Part shown: positions 28,541 through 37,201 of the stretch, piece by piece
Position numbering within the stretch: position 1 is the first letter of the stretch
Layout: every line of letters begins with the position of its first letter
Assembly: GCF_015330165.1 (NCBI RefSeq)
Contig: NZ_JADDXT010000002.1
Coordinates: 1,114,504-1,178,503 of the forward strand
Source: Zobellia roscoffensis
Lineage (GTDB): Bacteria > Bacteroidota > Bacteroidia > Flavobacteriales > Flavobacteriaceae
Length of the DNA stretch: 64,000 bases
Direction: 5' to 3'
The notes under the pieces: generated by a model
What the model was told of the DNA's origin: nothing
Database searches by the model: none
What the model saw: the letters and a program-made list of their open reading frames with translations, nothing else
Translations under genes and position numbers: made by a program

Positions 28541-31372
28541 ATGAAAAATGTACTTTCCTTAGCGATACTGCTTCTACTCTCCGTGTTTAACTCTGGAATT
28601 TTGTTTGCCCAAAAAACCACCGAAATCCAATATCTGTCCGGAACAGGCAAAGATGATACCGTTGAATGGGATTTCTTTTGTTCCGATGGAATGCAAAGCG
28701 GAAAATGGTCAAAAATTCCTGTGCCCTCTTGTTGGGAACTTCAAGGTTTTGGCAACTATAACTACGGACGGGATTATAAAGATGGAAAACAGTATTACGA
28801 TGAGCATGGTCTATATAAACATACATTTCAAGTGCCTTCCCAGTGGAAAACAAAGAAAGTAAAGATAGTTTTTGAAGGTGTCATGACCGATTGTGAAGTG
28901 AATATTAATGGTAAGTTGGCAGGAGAAATTCACCAAGGAGCTTTCTACGAATTCAAATATGATATTTCAAAATTACTTAAGTACGGAGAAGAAAACCTAT
29001 TGGAAGTTAAAGTGAATAAAATGTCTGCCAATGCATCTATAAACTCAGCGGAGCGCAATGCCGATTTCTGGATTTTTGGAGGAATATATCGTCCGGTATA
29101 TTTAGAAGTCTTACCGCAGCAGTTCATGGAGCGCGTGGCAATTGATGCACAAGCCAACGGAACTGTCACCGCAGATGTTTATACAAACTCTAAAAAAGCG
29201 ACTTCTATCGTGGCAAAGCTTTTTGATTTGAAAGGAAAATTAGTTCAGGAATTTCCAGAGGCGGAAGTAGAGAAGCACGAAGGGAAGTTGTCTTTTAAAG
29301 CAAAGGCCACCAACATTAAAACGTGGAACCCGGAAAAGCCGAATTTATATCAGCTTCAAATTAGTTTGTTGGATAAGAAAGGTAAGGAACTACATACAGT
29401 TTCGGAACGTATAGGCTTCCGTACGGTTGAAATCCGAGAAAGTGATGGTATTTATGTAAACGGTCAACCAATAAAGTTTAAAGGTGTAAATCGTCATTCC
29501 TTCCACCCTAAATCCGGCAGAACAACTTCCAAAGAACTGAGTATTGAGCATGTAAAAATGATGAAAGACATGAATATGAACGCCGTTCGCATGTCTCATT
29601 ACCCACCAGACACTCATTTTCTAGAAGCTTGCGATTCTTTGGGCCTCTTTGTTTTGGATGAGCTGTGTACATGGCATGTACCCTATTTGGACACTAAAGT
29701 TGGGAAAAAACTAATAAAAGAACTGGTTACTAGAGATGTAAATCATCCATCTATTTTAATGTGGGACAACGGTAATGAAAGTGGTTGGAATACCGAGTTA
29801 GATGATGAATTTGCCAAATGGGACATTCAAAAAAGAGAGGTAATACACCCTTGGAACGTCTTTAAAAAGACAAATACCATGCACTACCCGGACTACTATA
29901 AGTTTGCTTTTGACTCCCCTAGCAAGGATAAAATCTATTTTCCTACAGAGTTTTTACACGGTTTATATGATGGTGGGCATGGTGCCGGCCTTGATGACTA
30001 CTGGAAACAAATGTGGAATATGCCATTGGCGGCTGGCGGTTTCTTATGGGATTTTGCAGATGAAGGTGTAGTGCGCATGGATAAAGGTGGCATAATCGAC
30101 ACTGACGGTAATCATGGAGCGGATGGTATTGTGGGGCCTTACGGCGAAAAAGAGGCCAGTTATTTTACCATAAAAGAAATATGGTCCCCAATTTATATAG
30201 CGGACAGATATATTAGGGAAGATTTTTCCGGAACTTTCAAAGTTGAAAACCGGTATCATTTCACAGATTTGGATGAGTGCTCCATGACTGCGAAATGGGT
30301 TAATTTCAATGGGCCTGAAGGTGGAACGGACTTCGGTATGATGTCGGAAAGCAATGTTGAACTCCCAAAGTTAGCACCATTAGAAAAGGGAACTTTCTCT
30401 ATTGATAAGCCCACCAATTGGAAATCTGCGGATGCCCTATTCTTGAAGGCAACGGATATTCACGGTAAAGAAATCTTCACGTGGTCATATCCGGTAAAAA
30501 TGGCTAAGCAGGTGAATACCGATAAAATTAAATACTCTAAAAAGGGAAGTATCACAACTACTACTTCCAACAACTTCATAATAATCAATGCCGATGAAAA
30601 CCAATTTAAATTTTCAGCTAAAACGGGAGTACTCAAAGAAGTAACAAAAAAGGGAAAATTGATTCCCATAAAGGAAGGCCCCATTTTATTAGGTAACAAA
30701 ACGGAATTAGAAGATGTAAAAATAAAATCATCAGATGATAAAGTTGAGATTACTGCATGGTTCAAAAAAAGAAAAAAATATCATGATTGGGATGGCAACC
30801 ATGAAATGACGCAAGATTTCTTTAAATGGACCATTCACCCCAACGGAATACTTGATTTACATGTTGAAATAAGAAACCAAAAAATCGTTGAAGAATATAT
30901 AGGCATATCTTTTTCTTTCACCGAGGAAGAAGTTAAGGGCATGAAATGGCTAGGAGATGGTCCATACCGTGTGTGGAGCAACCGCATGAAAGGCACGCAG
31001 TTTAAGGTTTGGGAAAACGATTATAACAATACAATTACCGGTCAACCAGGGTTTGTCTATCCAGAATTTAAAGGGTTTTTCTCTAACCTGTATTGGATGA
31101 AGTTAAATGGAAAGAATAATAATGGCTTTACGGTGTACTGCCATTCAGACCTTACATTTCTACGTATGCTTACCCCAGAACAACCTTCAGACCCCGGAAA
31201 AGGTGCTGCAGTAACTAAATTCCCCCAAGGAGACCTTTCTTTTGTGAAAAATATTCCTGCAATGGGCACCAAATTTATGCCTGCAGAGCAATCCGGTCCA
31301 CAAGGCAGTTCCAAAAAATATTTCGGAAATACCGATGAGCCCATTGTAGTAGAACTAACCTTTCAGTTTTAA
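28541..31372 (+). CDS. GH2 family glycoside hydrolase, secreted (copy 2)
   Basis: A 943-residue paralog of the preceding gene, starting 10 bases after its stop and colinear over the full length; by eye about two thirds identical. The signal peptide ends ILFAQ. Catalytic residues are Glu413 in DNGNESGWN and Glu470 in PTEFLHG, the same spacing of 57 as in copy 1. GFLWDFADEG and GPYGEKEASYFTIKEIWSP are shared. Two diverged copies kept intact suggest different linkage or substitution preferences rather than dosage alone. Both are probably on one transcript from the region before 25687. Confidence 0.88.
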   Translation: MKNVLSLAILLLLSVFNSGILFAQKTTEIQYLSGTGKDDTVEWDFFCSDGMQSGKWSKIPVPSCWELQGFGNYNYGRDYKDGKQYYDEHGLYKHTFQVPSQWKTKKVKIVFEGVMTDCEVNINGKLAGEIHQGAFYEFKYDISKLLKYGEENLLEVKVNKMSANASINSAERNADFWIFGGIYRPVYLEVLPQQFMERVAIDAQANGTVTADVYTNSKKATSIVAKLFDLKGKLVQEFPEAEVEKHEGKLSFKAKATNIKTWNPEKPNLYQLQISLLDKKGKELHTVSERIGFRTVEIRESDGIYVNGQPIKFKGVNRHSFHPKSGRTTSKELSIEHVKMMKDMNMNAVRMSHYPPDTHFLEACDSLGLFVLDELCTWHVPYLDTKVGKKLIKELVTRDVNHPSILMWDNGNESGWNTELDDEFAKWDIQKREVIHPWNVFKKTNTMHYPDYYKFAFDSPSKDKIYFPTEFLHGLYDGGHGAGLDDYWKQMWNMPLAAGGFLWDFADEGVVRMDKGGIIDTDGNHGADGIVGPYGEKEASYFTIKEIWSPIYIADRYIREDFSGTFKVENRYHFTDLDECSMTAKWVNFNGPEGGTDFGMMSESNVELPKLAPLEKGTFSIDKPTNWKSADALFLKATDIHGKEIFTWSYPVKMAKQVNTDKIKYSKKGSITTTTSNNFIIINADENQFKFSAKTGVLKEVTKKGKLIPIKEGPILLGNKTELEDVKIKSSDDKVEITAWFKKRKKYHDWDGNHEMTQDFFKWTIHPNGILDLHVEIRNQKIVEEYIGISFSFTEEEVKGMKWLGDGPYRVWSNRMKGTQFKVWENDYNNTITGQPGFVYPEFKGFFSNLYWMKLNGKNNNGFTVYCHSDLTFLRMLTPEQPSDPGKGAAVTKFPQGDLSFVKNIPAMGTKFMPAEQSGPQGSSKKYFGNTDEPIVVELTFQF

Positions 31373-31383
31373 ACCATACAGCT

Positions 31384-31626
31384 ATGAAAATAAAACATCA
31401 ATTCTTTGCCTTGGTAGTAACGGCACTTTTTGTCGCTTGCAATTCCACAAAGACTAAGACCAAAGAAAAAGCACAAGAAGATTTCCCTTTTTTTATCCCT
31501 TAAGAAAAACCAGACCGACCTTTAAGTGCGGCAGTTGCTCCCGGCTATGACAAGTATGGAACCTTAAGACCAGAGCGTACATCTCGAACACCTATATTAG
31601 GCTTAACCCCAATAAATACAGCCTAA
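31384..31626 (+). pseudogene. Small lipoprotein gene interrupted by a stop codon
   Basis: An ATG 11 bases after the second GH2 gene opens a frame with a lipoprotein signal (LFVAC, Cys19) and a Lys-rich linker. It meets TAA at 31501-31503 after 39 codons. The same frame then runs open for 40 more codons (EKPDRPLSAAVAPGYDKYGT, then LRPERTSRTPILGL) to a second TAA at 31624, directly before a terminator. The downstream part looks protein-like, so the first TAA is probably a nonsense change in an 80-codon gene, or the remnant of a longer gene. A 39-residue functional lipopeptide is the alternative. I do not recognise the family. Confidence 0.55.
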
Positions 31627-31632
31627 AACAAG

Positions 31633-31658
31633 AAAAGCCAGTCTTTCGACTAGCTTTT
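31633..31658. terminator. Bidirectional terminator at the left end of the element
   Basis: AAAAGCCAGTC pairs with GACTAGCTTTT (one mismatch) around a TTTC loop, followed by a T-run on the plus strand. It ends the GH2 operon. It also lies immediately beside the left attachment repeat, so before integration it would have been the terminator directly downstream of tRNA-Asn on the minus strand. Confidence 0.75.
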
Positions 31659-31661
31659 TGT

Positions 31662-31677
31662 TGCTCCCCCTCTTGGG
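31662..31677. repeat. Left attachment site repeat (att)
   Basis: TGCTCCCCCTCTTGGG, identical to the copy at 44866-44881. It corresponds to the 3' end of tRNA-Asn plus adjacent bases but here is not attached to a tRNA. It marks the chromosome-element boundary left by site-specific integration. Confidence 0.88.
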
Positions 31678-31772
31678 GTGTATTCATTCTTTTTAATAAA
31701 ACTATACACCTCTAAAAACCCCATACTATATATACGTTGCCGGTAATTCGCAATAATATACTATCGTATACC

Positions 31773-31815
31773 GTTGGATAAAAACTAATATTGGTTGGAT
31801 AAAACGTCGGATAAT
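31773..31815. promoter_or_regulatory. Candidate integrase arm-type sites, left end
   Basis: GTTGGATAAAAAC (31773-31785), GTTGGATAAAAC (31794-31805) and a weaker GTCGGATAAT (31806-31815) are direct repeats 21 and 12 bases apart, between the left att repeat and the integrase start. The same motif occurs at the right end with the same 12-base spacing. Lambda-type integrases bind such arm sites with their N-terminal domain; the assignment is inference from position and symmetry of the element. Confidence 0.6.
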
Positions 31816-31844
31816 ACTAATTTTGAATTCTAAACATCAAAACT

Positions 31845-33161
31845 ATGGCTTCTATAAAATTCTATCCCTATGCTCCTAAAGGCACAAGTAAGGTCTACGT
31901 TAGACTCACGGTTAAGCGAGGTTCAGATTTTAGGCTTTCAACAGGTCTAACCATTAAGGATGCTAAAGCTTGGAGTAGTAAAACAAACTACCCCAAAACA
32001 ACAGAAACCGAAAACAAAATACTCAACTATACCTTAAAAGGTCTTAAAAAACATATAGAAGATAAAATATTGTTAGTAGAGCAAAGTCAAAGCGAAGGCA
32101 TAGATAGTATTAGTAGCAAATGGCTTAAAAATATAATCTTAGATTATTTTAATGAACCAAAGACAAAAGACTCCCAAGCATTAATACCCTACGCATGGAA
32201 ATTTGTAGACAGTCTTTCTAGTAGCACCTATAGACGAAACGGCCAAAGGTTGCCCTATACGCAAAACACTATTGACAAGTATAAGAATTTTGTTAGGCAA
32301 TTAGAAAGTTTTGAGCAATACTTAAAAAGACCGATTGACATAAATCATGTGGATGAAGATTTTACAAATTCATTTTTGGCTTACCTGACAGATCAAAAAG
32401 ACCTATCTATAAACACGAAGGGAAGGTTTGTAAAGAGGTTAAAAACCATAATCGCAGATTCGGAGGTCAACGGGAAAATTGTCAATCCCAAATACAAGCT
32501 GATAAAAGGTTTTGAAGATGTCACTATCGTTACATATCTAAACTTTGAAGAACTTGATAAAATAGTTGCTACCAAAATGCCTACTGACCGCCTAAAGCAT
32601 GCAAAAAATTGGCTGATCATTGGTTGTTATACGGCACAAAGGATATCGGACCTATTTCGAATGCGCAAAGAGATGATTGTAGAACACGACGGAATGAAAT
32701 ACATCGTATTAAAGCAATTTAAGACATCTAAAAAAGTAATGATACCGATTCATTATAGGGTTGAAAATGTACTTAAGCAATATGGCAATGATTTCCCGCC
32801 AAACTTTCATGACAATGAAAAGAGCAATCGTACAACCCTATCATCTCTAATGAAAGAAGTATGTGAATTAGCGTGCATAAATGATACTGTAAAAGGTCGT
32901 TACAATGGCGTAATAGGCTACTATCCTAAATATAAACTAATTCAAAATCATACTTGCCGACGTTCTTTTGCCACAAACTTCTACGGTCTCAAAGATTGGA
33001 CTACACCTATGATAATGGAGATTACTGGCCATGAAACCGAGAAAAATTTTAAAAAATATATTGACAGAGAAGATTTTACCTTAAGCCAACAGGCAGCAAA
33101 AAACTTCGCCAAAATGAAAGAGGATAACTGTAATAAAAAAACAGCACTAAGAGTTTCCTGA
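31845..33161 (+). CDS. Tyrosine recombinase (integrase)
   Basis: A 438-residue site-specific recombinase of the Bacteroidota phage-integrase type. It has an N-terminal arm-binding domain (MASIKFYPYAPKGTSKVYVRL), a SAM-like core-binding domain (about 110-220) and a catalytic domain with Arg266 (TAQRISDLF), His369/Arg372 (HTCRRSF), a GHETEKNF motif and Tyr405 (KKYID). All expected catalytic residues are present. It lies at the left end and is transcribed inward. It should catalyse integration at, and excision from, the tRNA-Asn att site. Confidence 0.93.
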   Translation: MASIKFYPYAPKGTSKVYVRLTVKRGSDFRLSTGLTIKDAKAWSSKTNYPKTTETENKILNYTLKGLKKHIEDKILLVEQSQSEGIDSISSKWLKNIILDYFNEPKTKDSQALIPYAWKFVDSLSSSTYRRNGQRLPYTQNTIDKYKNFVRQLESFEQYLKRPIDINHVDEDFTNSFLAYLTDQKDLSINTKGRFVKRLKTIIADSEVNGKIVNPKYKLIKGFEDVTIVTYLNFEELDKIVATKMPTDRLKHAKNWLIIGCYTAQRISDLFRMRKEMIVEHDGMKYIVLKQFKTSKKVMIPIHYRVENVLKQYGNDFPPNFHDNEKSNRTTLSSLMKEVCELACINDTVKGRYNGVIGYYPKYKLIQNHTCRRSFATNFYGLKDWTTPMIMEITGHETEKNFKKYIDREDFTLSQQAAKNFAKMKEDNCNKKTALRVS

Positions 33162-33181
33162 CCCTTTTAACCGGTAATCAC

Positions 33182-33673
33182 ATGGCAAAGAATAACCTCT
33201 CTTCTTACATTAAGGACTTCTCAAAAGTTCAACACCCAGACTATTATTGGCGCAAACTTCATACAAGGGTTATCTTAGAGAAGGTTAAGGATGAATTTCA
33301 AAACCCAAGAACCTATCAGTACCTTTTAAAGAAGACACAGGTTTTTCTCAGTGAAAATAAAATCTCTGGGGAACTTCTAATCAGATTTTTAGAATCTTTT
33401 GCGAGAGCTTACAGTCGAAACCACAAACCGGAACAAGGTCTAGAAAAATTCATTTTAAGTTTAAAAAAGTCCCCGAAGCTGAACAGCGATTTGTCCAAGG
33501 ACAACCGTATTTTACTAAGGAAAAAAACCGACATCTTATCTTTTCTTGAACATAAAAAAGAGGAGTTCATGCACTTGGACATCGGCAAAGAGGATTTTAT
33601 AAAGCATATCCACTCCACCTATAGTACGGGGTACACATACCAGACCTTACGCAGAACGTTCTACGACCTTTAA
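33182..33673 (+). CDS. Unknown protein following the integrase
   Basis: A 163-residue, Lys-rich, mostly helical protein with no signal peptide or membrane segment. It starts 20 bases after the integrase stop and so is probably cotranscribed. No motif is recognised. Position suggests an element function such as recombination accessory or regulation, but nothing in the sequence shows this. A possible distant feature is the C-terminal STYSTGYTYQTLRRTF, which looks like a DNA-recognition helix. Confidence 0.55.
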   Translation: MAKNNLSSYIKDFSKVQHPDYYWRKLHTRVILEKVKDEFQNPRTYQYLLKKTQVFLSENKISGELLIRFLESFARAYSRNHKPEQGLEKFILSLKKSPKLNSDLSKDNRILLRKKTDILSFLEHKKEEFMHLDIGKEDFIKHIHSTYSTGYTYQTLRRTFYDL

Positions 33674-33922
33674 AAACTTATATTTCTTCACATCATATTC
33701 TAAGAAGTAACCTATATATTTTTTTCTTTTCGCTAGCAAATTATCAGCAACGCTAAACGTTGTTCCTAAATGATATAATTTTCTTCGGGTAAGGAAATTA
33801 CTTCCCTTCTTATACCGCTCCATTACTTTTACTTCAAATTAATAAAACAAAGACTTGGTCGATATAACCGCAAATACTATAGTATTCACAGTCTTTATAA
33901 ACCATTAAACCTTTCCTAACCC
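33674..33922. other. Intergenic region before the HTH gene
   Basis: About 250 AT-rich bases without an open frame. They probably hold the promoter of the HTH/replication-like pair. I see no consensus promoter or clear hairpin. Confidence 0.35.
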
Positions 33923-34204
33923 ATGAAAGAAATACAATTTATACAAACAACCCCTGATCAGTTAGTAGAAAAAATACTGAGCGGAGTTAGAAGTGAATTA
34001 CAGGAGTTAAAAAATGACTTTCAACCAAAAGCACCTACGGAATATCTAACCAGAAAAGAAACTAAAGACTTGCTAAGGATAGATTTAAGCACACTCTCTA
34101 CACATACCAAGAACGGTCTGCTACAATCTTATGGCATTGGGAACAGAGTTCTTTATAAAAGATCTGAGGTCGAAAAAGCTATACAAGAACTAAAGCACCG
34201 CTAA
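33923..34204 (+). CDS. Excisionase-like helix-turn-helix protein
   Basis: A 93-residue protein. Residues 40-90 (EYLTRKETKDLLRIDLSTLS, then HTKNGLLQSYGIGNRVLYKRSEVEKAI) match the small MerR-like winged-helix domain of excisionase/HTH_17 proteins, in which the domain ends with a GNRxLYKRSEV strand and helix. The N-terminal 35 residues are a helical extension, perhaps for oligomerisation. In Bacteroidota elements such proteins act as recombination directionality factors or transcription regulators of excision genes. It precedes the next gene by 34 bases. Confidence 0.75.
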   Translation: MKEIQFIQTTPDQLVEKILSGVRSELQELKNDFQPKAPTEYLTRKETKDLLRIDLSTLSTHTKNGLLQSYGIGNRVLYKRSEVEKAIQELKHR

Positions 34205-34238
34205 TTAGTGAGGCAAAAGGTTTATACCGCTTAAATTC

Positions 34239-34940
34239 ATGGAAAACAACCATAAATATATAAATTTCCCCATTCAGCTTCTTAAAGGGTTTTTGCTGGA
34301 TCCGCAAAAAGTTTTGTACGAAATATCGTGTTACGCCCTCTTCTTTTATGAAAACAGCCCAACCAATAACACTCATAATAAATTTATTGGGGTCTGTACT
34401 TACCTAGGCTACGATATTCGCCCCTCCATGAGAGATGAGATGTACCAAATTGGTCAAAACCTACATGACAAGTTTGCCTTAAAATCTCGCCCTCCACTAA
34501 CAGGAATCAAAGTACAGCTTTTAAAAGAATTTCAAGAAGAAGAACACACCAAAGAGGAGATGTTGTATTTCCTAGCGTTCTTAGCAATAAAGAGCATCTT
34601 GTATAAAAAACCTTATGCTAAAATCACTAATAACTTTTTATTATCACGAATGGATGGTCGAGCAAAATGCTGTGCCAAAAAAGATTTGTCCCCTGAGATA
34701 CGGAAATACAGTTCAAACTATCATATGCAGAAAATTAGACTTGCACTTTATGAAAAATGGCATGTAGTTTCTGAATCGAAATATATGCGTGGAGTTCTGT
34801 ATAGCATAAAACATACAAAAGAGGAGCTGATAACTATTGCCGAAAAAAACCGTCAAACATATAAAAAAAAACAAGAGCAATATAACACTAAAAAACTTCG
34901 TGAAAAGGTCAGAAAGGATTTAAACTCAAGACTTAAATAG
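34239..34940 (+). CDS. Unknown protein, possible replication protein of the element
   Basis: A 233-residue protein with an aromatic N-terminal part (YINFPIQLLKGFLLDPQKVLYEISCYALFFYE), a middle region with conserved-looking charged helices and a very basic C-terminal tail (residues 200-233). No signal peptide. It lies directly after the HTH gene and directly before an AT-rich stretch with four GGTAT repeats, the arrangement of a replication initiator and its origin. No Rep motif is recognised, so this role is only suggested by context. Bacteroidota elements often carry a gene of this kind beside an HTH_17 gene. Confidence 0.45.
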   Translation: MENNHKYINFPIQLLKGFLLDPQKVLYEISCYALFFYENSPTNNTHNKFIGVCTYLGYDIRPSMRDEMYQIGQNLHDKFALKSRPPLTGIKVQLLKEFQEEEHTKEEMLYFLAFLAIKSILYKKPYAKITNNFLLSRMDGRAKCCAKKDLSPEIRKYSSNYHMQKIRLALYEKWHVVSESKYMRGVLYSIKHTKEELITIAEKNRQTYKKKQEQYNTKKLREKVRKDLNSRLK

Positions 34941-35029
34941 AACACAAAATTTTATTAGCTAAAATCGTCGACTTGCCTTGCAAAAATGAATTTTATAGCT
35001 ATATAAATTTTTAAAAAGAGTTTTTAATA

Positions 35030-35077
35030 GGTATTACTTAAAAGGTATTTATAGAGGGTATTTATATAGGTATAAAT
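35030..35077. repeat. Iteron-like GGTAT repeats in AT-rich DNA
   Basis: GGTATTA, GGTATTTATA, GGTATTTATA and GGTATAAAT start at 35030, 35044, 35057 and 35069, that is every 12-14 bases, within a block of almost pure A+T from about 34990 to 35100. Direct repeats at about one helical turn beside an AT-rich segment are the pattern of an iteron origin or an array of protein-binding sites. Chance is possible in such biased sequence. Confidence 0.45.
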
Positions 35078-35213
35078 ATTTATAGAAAAATATACTACAG
35101 TAACCTTACAATTTGACAAATCAGACCGCCAATCTCTAGCCGCTATAACTAATCAATACCATACAAACCTACCCAGCAAGCTACAGACTAATACTCATTA
35201 AGGTTCTTTATTA

Positions 35214-35585
35214 TTGCTCCGTTTTTTTAATTTGGGAAATATCCAAGAATTTAAGATTCCCGCTCATATAACACCCACTACATTCACAGCAGATGGCTAT
35301 CTTAAAGAACGGGTTAACCGGAACTGCTTAAGAAATCCAATTTACAAACCAACGTATTTTCTCGTGCCAAACATACGCCAATATTACAAAACCATCCATC
35401 CCAATAAATTGGACAAGTTTCAAATAGATGACCAATCTAAAAGACAACTAACGAAAAGAAGGGAAAAGACTAATTTTATTACAACCGATAACATCCTTTT
35501 TCATGACTTACGATATTCGGTTAAGAACTTATCTACTATAGCAGCAATTATTAAAAAAACATTTGAGACAATACTGAAAGCTTAA
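35214..35585 (+). CDS. Doubtful small ORF, possibly a gene fragment
   Basis: A 123-codon frame with no ATG near its beginning; TTG at 35214 is the only plausible start, and a stop lies 15 bases before it. The product is basic with no recognised domain. Its composition (many Asn, Lys, Thr and aromatic residues) is protein-like but also what AT-rich DNA gives by chance. It may be the decayed end of an element gene. Kept at low confidence because nothing else explains the stretch. Confidence 0.3.
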   Translation: MLRFFNLGNIQEFKIPAHITPTTFTADGYLKERVNRNCLRNPIYKPTYFLVPNIRQYYKTIHPNKLDKFQIDDQSKRQLTKRREKTNFITTDNILFHDLRYSVKNLSTIAAIIKKTFETILKA

Positions 35586-35677
35586 AACCTGGTCCCTAGC
35601 GGAAATAAAAAGTTGATGATTTTAAACTTAATTTAAAAGAAAATCACCCCCATTAAAAAGCACAAAAAATACTTTAG

Positions 35678-36166
35678 TTAATCTGAAAGATAGTCCCCTA
35701 AGGCAAAACTAATAGCCTTTGATGATCCTTTTAGTGAGAATTCATAATCCGATTTACCACAACTATTGACAACCCTAATATAAACACTTTTCTTATTCAT
35801 CAACATTTCAATAAAGTCAACCGTACTGGTGTTATCAAAATACCTAATAAATAAAGAATCTTTGTTTAAATCTGGAGCTGGGTTATCGCAAATTAAAACA
35901 GACTCGTCATCATTGAATACAACTCTTACAGTATTTCTGCTGCAACCTGTGTAACCAATATTAGTAAGATAGATATTGGGTGATCTTTCGCCAAAACGAC
36001 TTATTACTAAAGTTGGTTTGTTAAAAGGAAAGCTCCCTCCCTTTCCAATTACATAGCATGACTTATATTGACCATCAAATTTATTATCGCCAGAATCAGT
36101 TTTCCATTGAGACATCATACTGATTGAGTATAGAAAAAAGATCAAAGTAAAAATCAACTTCAGCAT
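35678..36166 (-). CDS. Small secreted protein, unknown function
   Basis: A 162-residue protein with a clear signal peptide (MLKLIFTLIFFLYSISMMSQ). The mature part is beta-rich with four Cys (in SCYVIGKGG, YTGCSRNT, LICDNPAP and NSCGKSD) that could form two disulfides. No family recognised. It is transcribed alone on the minus strand inside the element, so it is likely cargo rather than a core function. Confidence 0.55.
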   Translation of the reverse strand: MLKLIFTLIFFLYSISMMSQWKTDSGDNKFDGQYKSCYVIGKGGSFPFNKPTLVISRFGERSPNIYLTNIGYTGCSRNTVRVVFNDDESVLICDNPAPDLNKDSLFIRYFDNTSTVDFIEMLMNKKSVYIRVVNSCGKSDYEFSLKGSSKAISFALGDYLSD

Positions 36167-36266
36167 TTGATAAAGATTTATAACATGGCAAATTAGTAAA
36201 ATAAAGAATAGTACAAGTTTGATATAATCGCTAGAATTAAGCTATATAAAATGATTTCCCGTCTAT

Positions 36267-36401
36267 TCACTTTATATAGCCCAAATACTTCAATAATGCA
36301 CCCAGCGCGACAATTGCAATGATTATTCGCACCAACCATTTTCCTATCGTTGTATTGAATACCCAAAAACGTCGGTCGTTGTCATATTGGTTGAACCGCA
36401 T
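36267..36401 (-). CDS. 44-residue single-pass membrane protein
   Basis: ATG at 36401-36399 opens 44 codons to TGA. The first 23 residues are polar and basic (MRFNQYDNDRRFWVFNTTIGKW), and the next 16 form a membrane helix (LVRIIIAIVALGALLKYL), ending GYIK. The clean charge-then-hydrophobic layout favours a real small membrane protein. Function unknown. It lies divergently to the short gene at 36508, within the cargo of the element. Confidence 0.45.
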   Translation of the reverse strand: MRFNQYDNDRRFWVFNTTIGKWLVRIIIAIVALGALLKYLGYIK

Positions 36402-36507
36402 TCTATAATTATACTATATTTATAGAATGGAACTATATGCCTACAACAATAAGAAAATAAAGGCCGTAGCTTATTGTAAAGGTTTGTGTTTTAATTAAAA
36501 TCATAAG

Positions 36508-36711
36508 ATGAAATTTCAAAAAGGACAGGCAATAATCTACACTACATTAGCTGGAAAACAATATTCTGGCACCGTCGTGTATAGAAAATGTGATTTTCCA
36601 AATAATTATATCGCCACAGATTTTGAACATGGTGGTTTTGATTATTTAATACACATTGTAAGAGATATGAGAGAGGAAAAGATTTTTGTTAATGAAAACG
36701 ATTTGACATAA
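36508..36711 (+). CDS. Small unknown protein
   Basis: A 67-residue acidic-neutral protein starting MKFQKGQAIIYTTLAGKQYSG. The strand-rich start (KGQAIIYTTLAGKQYSGTVVYR) suggests a small SH3-like barrel such as those binding nucleic acid or protein, but this is only a shape argument. No signal peptide. It is the last gene before the repeat-bounded R-M cassette. Confidence 0.5.
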   Translation: MKFQKGQAIIYTTLAGKQYSGTVVYRKCDFPNNYIATDFEHGGFDYLIHIVRDMREEKIFVNENDLT

Positions 36712-37201
36712 TATCTGTTCACAACATTGGTTTTCATAAAACGCCCTAGTACAGTTCTTTTAAGGTAATCAATATTTTCTTTATTTAAATACAATGAAAA
36801 CTATTCGAGGGCACACAATAAACCTTTCAATTTTTTGTTGCACTTAGCTAGGTTGGACAATAAAAAAAGTTGAAATAATAGTCTAATAAAGTCAGGAGAT
36901 GACCCCGTGGGTTCAAATAAATCGATTTTCCTTTTGGGGTGCGGGGAGTCATACGTATATAGGGATAGGCGAGAAAATGCAGAGACCAAATTTCAAATTC
37001 CGACAGTTCCAGTCTCGATTATTAACTAATATCAGTTTGCACAAATTGCCTGATTCGAGCACATATGTAAATAGTTATAAAAAAAAGTCTTAAAAGATTA
37101 GAATCAGTTATTTTTGAAGGATTTAGTTATATATTCTTAGACATCACATAATGAATGTCTAATTAGGTAAATAGCAACTCAAAGCAGCGTATTCTAAGAG
37201 A
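36712..37201. other. Non-coding region containing direct repeat copy A
   Basis: About 490 bases between the 67-residue gene and the stop of hsdR. The only structure is the long repeat at 36903-36987; short frames lie across it on both strands but do not look like genes. The remaining sequence is AT-rich with no clear terminator for hsdR. Confidence 0.45.
36903..36987. repeat. 85-bp direct repeat flanking the R-M cassette, copy A
   Basis: Aligned without gaps to 43967-44051, 68 of 85 bases agree. Best-conserved parts are CCCCGTGGG, TCAAATAAATC, ATTTTCCTTTT, TACGTATATAG and AAATGCA-AGACC. The two copies have the same orientation and start 7,064 bases apart, enclosing exactly the hsdM-hsdS-KAP-hsdR operon and a short gene remnant. 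Function is unknown; a recombination site or inserted-cassette boundary is the simplest idea. Confidence 0.85.

Noticed and set aside
35030..35077. CRISPR-like array
   Set aside because: Repeat units are under 10 bases with 2-7 bases between them and no cas genes; iteron-like repeats fit better.
36427..36498. 23-codon frame starting at ATG 36427
   Set aside because: Too short, no signal or helix, and no ribosome-binding context; probably chance.
36801..37093. Short frames on both strands across repeat copy A
   Set aside because: They lie over a conserved non-coding repeat, are not kept in copy B and have no protein-like features.
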